Shown here piece after piece: positions 61,001 to 64,000 of a stretch of DNA of 64,000 bases. The notes beneath the pieces are model-generated. The model saw only the letters and a program-made list of their open reading frames with translations. It searched no databases and had not been told where the DNA came from. Origin of the DNA: Acanthaster planci (lineage: Eukaryota > Echinodermata > Asteroidea > Valvatida > Acanthasteridae); the NCBI RefSeq assembly GCF_001949145.1, contig NW_019091404.1, positions 839,047 to 903,046 on the forward strand. The letters are read 5' to 3'. The position numbers and the translations under genes are program-made. Numbering within the stretch: position 1 is the stretch's first letter; every line of letters begins with the position of its first letter.

Positions 61001-64000
61001 AGGGATGGGTGGTACACCTGGTGGAGGCATCACAGGGGGAGGCAGGTTGTTGGCCTGAGCTGGGGCTGGTGAATCGGCAAACAACTGATGGGGTCGGTCA
61101 GCCTGCGAGAGGGGGTTCTGGGCGGCCAAGAGTCTCTCTGTCGTTAGGGCGAAAAAAAAAACAAAAGAGACAGGTAGTAATTGCACGATAAATTAAAAAG
61201 CATTTGCATTTCTGGTGTTCATTTCTGATAATTCCTGGGATAATCCGGGTGACTTGTATTGCTGTTTCTGAATTATTTGGTCACACATGGCACTGCACTG
61301 TCGCAGTACTTCAACTTCTAAGGTAACCGTTGCCTTGGATTGAAAATCTGACTCTTGTGTTGAATAAGTATGCAGGAAATACATACAGATTCTAAACAGT
61401 TCTGGTTTCAGCATGGCTAAGTGTACATTTAGCACTAAACTGATTGGACTAGCTCTCAAGTGCTTGTACATACAGAATGCAGAGCCTGTGCGGGTATGGG
61501 TATTATATGAGTTGACCTAAGGTCAGAGGCCATAAGGTCAATGACACACTGGCCAGGGTATTTTTTAAGGTCTCAGCTTCATCTATGTCTTTGGCTTCCG
61601 ACTCCAATTCGATGAATTTGCTCAACTGAGTTGAGACCATTAATAAGCTCATTGCAGCTTCCTTTTCTGCCACATGAGCCTGTCTTTGTCAAATGCGAGG
61701 CAACTTTTTGAAGAAGTTTTGTTTGGCTTCCAGGGTAAACCTTTGAAGCTGATTGTGGCGTGGAACTGGGGCTGAAGCTGTCAACTGAGATGCCAACAAG
61801 ATCTGGACAAGGCCTCCACTGACCTACGAACCCTGAGCCGAAGCAAGACAGTTTTCCTGGCAACGGGGGCCTCATTCATGGGAACTGCACTTGGCTAGTT
61901 CACTAACGAGCACAACGAGTAAGAAATGCATGCATTATAGTCACGTCGCTGCCAACAATATAAGCACTCCCCAACGACATGGCTCTTTTCAACCAAAGAA
62001 GGGGCGCTTCTGCTCACGGCCGATTGGTCCACACGAGATGAAGAGACGGCAATGGTTACTGTCGCCTTGCCTCACCTGCTGCAGAGCCGTGCCTCTCTCC
62101 CTTGGAGTCCTTCTTGAAGGCGTACGAAATGGTGATCGCTCGGTTGCACAAGTACTGGCTGTTCATGGCCTCGATGGCGGCGTCAGCCGCCTCAAAGCTG
62201 GCAAAGTTGATGAAGGCGTAGCCCTTGGAGTTACCCGTGTCGGGGTCCCGCATGATCTGAAGTAGGCAAACAGTGGTTGTGAATGGAAAACCAATTAACT
62301 TTCATCACAGTAGCCTGTTCTTAATGCACCTTCACTTGAAGCAATCATTACATCCATGTTTTCATCATGTGGCAAACATCATATAGTGATGCAGAAATTC
62401 CTCCGGCTCAATGCACTTCCATACGCAGTTTGTCACTGTGTTGAAAAAATATGCACATAACATGGCCTGATTCTCAATAGTGAAACCAACCTTTGGTGTT
62501 TGCAGTATGACCCCAAAGGCGCTGAATGTGTCGTAGAGGAGCTTCTCATCAATCTCGGGATCCAGGTTGCCGATGAAGATGTTGGCGCCAACGTCCAGGT
62601 TCTTCTGATGGGCTGACGCCTGAACAAACAATGAAATCCTGACGAATAACAGTTCATCTGAATGTCTTGGTACAAAAGATAATTCACAGCAGTGATGGAG
62701 GACTCCAGTCCACTTTTTTGGACTTGGACTGAGCTTGGACTCGGGCCTTCATGGACTCGGTTCGGCTTGGACTAGGATTAAACGGACTCAATTACATGTG
62801 CATCACTGATTCACAGTGTTCCATTGGCTTTTTTTTTTTTAATTCAGAAAGGAAGCTGATTCATCCTTGTAGGATCATAAGTACCGACCGCTTTTAACCC
62901 TCAAATAAAATCTCAAAAGTAACAATCTGCTAGCTGAGCTTGAAAACAGAAGCTTTAATTTTCCAAAAGACACTATCTTTATGAAAACCAAAACATCTGT
63001 GAGCTTATAACTTGTGGTCCTTACTGCAAGGGGTTACAGCGGCCTGTCTGACCCCTTCCATGACCTCTGATCTCACCTTGTTGACCCTGATGGGTTTGCC
63101 ATACAGCTTGATCATGTTCATGACCTTGATGGCATAGTCTGCATCCTCCTCGCTCATGAACTCCACGAAGCCGTAGCTCTGGTGCTGCTGGGTCACCCGG
63201 TCCTTGGGCATGTGGGTGTTCACTGCATTGAGAAATAAAGAAAAAAAGGTCCAAAATGGTACAGAGGTATAGGATCTGGGCTCAAAGTACAAAGGACTGA
63301 CCACTGAGACCATGACCACACGGAAAACTACAGCATGAACCCTATTTTTGTTTAGTAGTTCTGGGAACCACACATACGTTGTGCGACAGTTATAGTGAGA
63401 CCCAAAACACTGTGAAATTGACCCATGTACTGAACAAATCATGCCTCGTTTACACAAATACTTTCCTATAGAACTTTCAATGTCTCAACTTGTCCTAGCT
63501 CCCACAAAACAGTGTACATGAAAATGATGGGCCCGATTGATCAATCAGTGCAATTATTGATACTTGTGCAAACTATCAACCTTATTCCACAATTTGCCAA
63601 TAATTCTAGCGTCAGCCAATTGCCTCTTCTTTCTGATTTGCAGCTGTGGAAAACTGTTTCAAAAAGGGAAACAAACTCTGGTATTTCTTACTGGCTCAAC
63701 CGATAGCACAACGTGATCATGCAATCATGCTGATTTACCAATTGCTCAAACATGGCAAAAACCTAAACAAGGGCGACGTAATAAGTATCCATGGAGGCCT
63801 GGGGCTTGTTTGTTTCACACGGATCTGTATCGCGAACAGTGATCCTACACCGGTTCACAGATACCACAAGCCACCTTTATTAGATAGCGTGAACCAGCTT
63901 TGGGATCGCCTGACCACCATCCAGATCCGTGTGAAACAGACAGGCCCCTAGGGGGCTCAGGTGACTCACCGACTGGTCCTGCCTGTAAGAACAATTCCCA
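57915..64000 (-). CDS. SF3B4: SF3B4 (splicing factor 3b subunit 4, SF3b49), spliced, 5' incomplete
   Basis: Spliced coding region of SF3B4, a U2 snRNP SF3b subunit that contacts pre-mRNA near the branch site and binds SF3B2. Exons: 63970..64000 (runs off the window), 63077..63222, 62491..62619, 62076..62256, 60997..61137, 59616..59861, 58439..58531 and 57915..58006. They sum to 1059 nt, i.e. 352 residues and a TGA stop, with consistent phases (1,0,0,1,1,1,1). RRM1 is present from [10 protein letters not shown] (RNP1 SYGFVEF) and RRM2 is complete (RNP2 [11 protein letters not shown]1 KGYAFINF). The conserved linker [20 protein letters not shown] follows, then a Pro/Gly/Met-rich tail ending QRHFGPPRN. 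About 29 N-terminal codons are missing by comparison with the human protein (424 aa), so the full length would be near 380 aa. The tail is therefore shorter than in vertebrates. Confidence 0.97.
58007..59615 (-). other. SF3B4 introns around the 58439-58531 exon
   Basis: Introns 58007-58438 (432 nt) and 58532-59615 (1084 nt), both GT-AG. The larger holds a short ACAAAAGACCG duplication near 59040. I see no RNA gene. Confidence 0.7.
58439..58531 (-). CDS. SF3B4: SF3B4 exon (Pro-rich tail)
   Basis: This 93-nt exon encodes [20 protein letters not shown] then [11 protein letters not shown] plus one base. The acceptor is TCCTTGCAG and the donor GTATGT, phase 1 on both sides, so skipping it would keep the frame. 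Confidence 0.9.
59616..59861 (-). CDS. SF3B4: SF3B4 exon (Pro/Gly/Met-rich tail)
   Basis: This 246-nt exon starts [20 protein letters not shown] and continues with GMPP, GVPP and GMFPP-type repeats to [14 protein letters not shown]. The acceptor is CTCTGCAG and the donor GTATGT (phase 1 on both sides). Such low-complexity tails are typical of SF3B4 and vary in length between species. Confidence 0.93.
60391..60890. mobile_element. pogo/Tigger-type TIR element with internal minisatellite
   Basis: The left end is CAATTGATCCTCATTGATAA. The right end in reverse complement is CAGTCGAACCTTGTTAATAA, continuing GAGCACTG. TA flanks both ends (60389-60390, 60891-60892). The right end shares the CAGTCGA start and the AGAGCACTG block with the MITE at 57514-57674, so the two are one family. 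Confidence 0.65.
60471..60848. repeat. 18-bp minisatellite, 21 units
   Basis: Twenty-one uninterrupted 18-base units of consensus GATTCCTTGYTATAAGCA, exactly in register from 60471 to 60848, with a degenerate unit before. Units vary mainly at the T/C of TTGY, the first G/A and TATAAG versus TATTAG. Since 18 is a multiple of three and the unit lacks stops in some frames, long spurious open frames appear on both strands. Confidence 0.97.
60997..61137 (-). CDS. SF3B4: SF3B4 exon (conserved linker, start of Pro-rich tail)
   Basis: This 141-nt exon encodes (E)[20 protein letters not shown], then [20 protein letters not shown] and VPPIPP. The acceptor is ACGACAG and the donor GTAAGA (phase 1). If the intron were retained, the frame would stay open through the neighbouring minisatellite to about 60455. 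Confidence 0.95.
61138..62075 (-). other. SF3B4 intron (938 nt)
   Basis: GT-AG intron between the RRM2 exon and the linker exon. I see no element or RNA gene in it. Confidence 0.75.
62076..62256 (-). CDS. SF3B4: SF3B4 exon (RRM2 second half)
   Basis: This 181-nt exon encodes [20 protein letters not shown], then [20 protein letters not shown] and [20 protein letters not shown]. The acceptor is CTACTTCAG and the donor GTGAGG (phase 1). It carries RNP1 KGYAFINF of RRM2. Confidence 0.97.
62491..62619 (-). CDS. SF3B4: SF3B4 exon (linker and RRM2 first half)
   Basis: This 129-nt, phase-0 exon encodes [20 protein letters not shown], then [20 protein letters not shown] and TPK. The acceptor is TTTGTTCAG. 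The donor AAAG/GTTGGT has a non-consensus +3/+4, but the next exon begins exactly at IMRDPD as expected. Confidence 0.96.
62620..63076 (-). other. SF3B4 intron hosting the hAT-like MITE
   Basis: A 457-nt GT-AG intron between the two RRM exons. About a quarter of it is the MITE at 62690-62808. Confidence 0.8.
62690..62808. mobile_element. hAT-like MITE, 119 bp, perfect 8-bp TSD
   Basis: The 119-base element begins CAGTGATG and ends CATCACTG (perfect 8-bp TIR). It is flanked on both sides by ATTCACAG (62682-62689 and 62809-62816). The interior repeats GGACTTGGACT / GGACTCGG motifs. An 8-bp duplication with CA...TG ends is the hAT signature. Confidence 0.8.
63077..63222 (-). CDS. SF3B4: SF3B4 exon (RRM1 second half)
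   Basis: This 146-nt exon encodes (V)[20 protein letters not shown], then [20 protein letters not shown] and GKPIRVNK. The acceptor is AATGCAG and the donor GTGAGA. It is nearly identical to the human protein, with S for G in the RNP1 motif and M for L after VEF. Confidence 0.97.
63223..63969 (-). other. SF3B4 intron (747 nt)
   Basis: GT-AG intron splitting RRM1 within the [10 protein letters not shown] junction. Nothing else is recognisable in it. Confidence 0.8.
63970..64000 (-). CDS. SF3B4: SF3B4 exon (partial, RRM1 helix 1)
   Basis: The last 31 bases of the window read [10 protein letters not shown] plus one base on the minus strand, followed by donor GTGAGT. This matches SF3B4 exactly, so the exon continues past the right edge. 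The internal TTCTTACAG looks like an acceptor but encodes FLQ of the conserved helix. Confidence 0.9.

Noticed and set aside
63970-63982. A 13-nt micro-exon after TTCTTACAG near the right edge
   Set aside because: The supposed acceptor encodes FLQ of [10 protein letters not shown], which is conserved SF3B4 sequence, so the exon simply continues to the window end.

Overview
The window is nuclear DNA from an animal. It carries parts of two intron-rich protein-coding genes, both on the minus strand, separated by long non-coding stretches full of small non-autonomous DNA transposons, palindromes and simple repeats. No bacterial gene, operon, CRISPR array or rRNA is present. The proteins are close to their vertebrate orthologues. 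The introns are large (about 20 and 22 kb), the palindrome TACATGTA is scattered widely, and hAT-like and pogo-like MITEs are common. This fits a marine invertebrate, most plausibly an invertebrate deuterostome such as an echinoderm or hemichordate. That placement is an inference from style, not a sequence identification.

Region by region: positions 1-51,402 hold the 5' part of a SPEN (split ends / Msx2-interacting protein) orthologue, read right to left. Five coding exons are visible: 51,311-51,402 (start of RRM1), 29,082-29,330 (rest of RRM1), 8,539-9,227 (Arg/Ser-rich linker and start of RRM2), 6,274-6,385 and 2,902-2,990 (rest of RRM2). All splice phases agree (2, 2, 1, 2, 1), giving 410 codons plus one base. 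The remainder of the gene (RRM3, RRM4, the long middle region and the SPOC domain) must lie left of the window. A candidate promoter with a perfect CRE and a TATA-like box sits just right of exon 1 at about 51.5 kb.

Positions 51.5-57.2 kb are intergenic, with no gene I can recognise and one weak hint of LTR-retroelement remnants near 56.6-57.0 kb. Positions 57,915-64,000 hold all but the first ~29 codons of an SF3B4 (SF3b49) orthologue, in eight exons with consistent phases. These encode 352 residues: the end of RRM1, all of RRM2 and a shortened proline/glycine/methionine-rich tail.

The most interesting non-coding structure is in the SF3B4 intron at 59,862-60,996. It is a TA-flanked pogo/Tigger-type inverted-repeat element (60,391-60,890) whose interior has become an exact 18-bp minisatellite of 21 units. 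A 161-bp relative of the same family (57,514-57,674) lies just past the SF3B4 stop codon. Other well-delimited elements are a 119-bp hAT-like MITE with perfect 8-bp target-site duplications in another SF3B4 intron (62,690-62,808), a 455-bp hAT-like element built on GATTTAAATC palindromes (30,968-31,422), a 1.13-kb element with perfect 14-bp inverted ends (38,467-39,596), a foldback with CCAAT motifs (7,903-8,010), and two copies of an unnamed dispersed repeat in SPEN intron 1.

Functionally, both genes encode RRM proteins of nuclear RNA metabolism: SF3B4 in U2 snRNP branch-site recognition, SPEN in RNA-linked transcriptional repression. They lie head-to-tail and nothing suggests they are co-transcribed.
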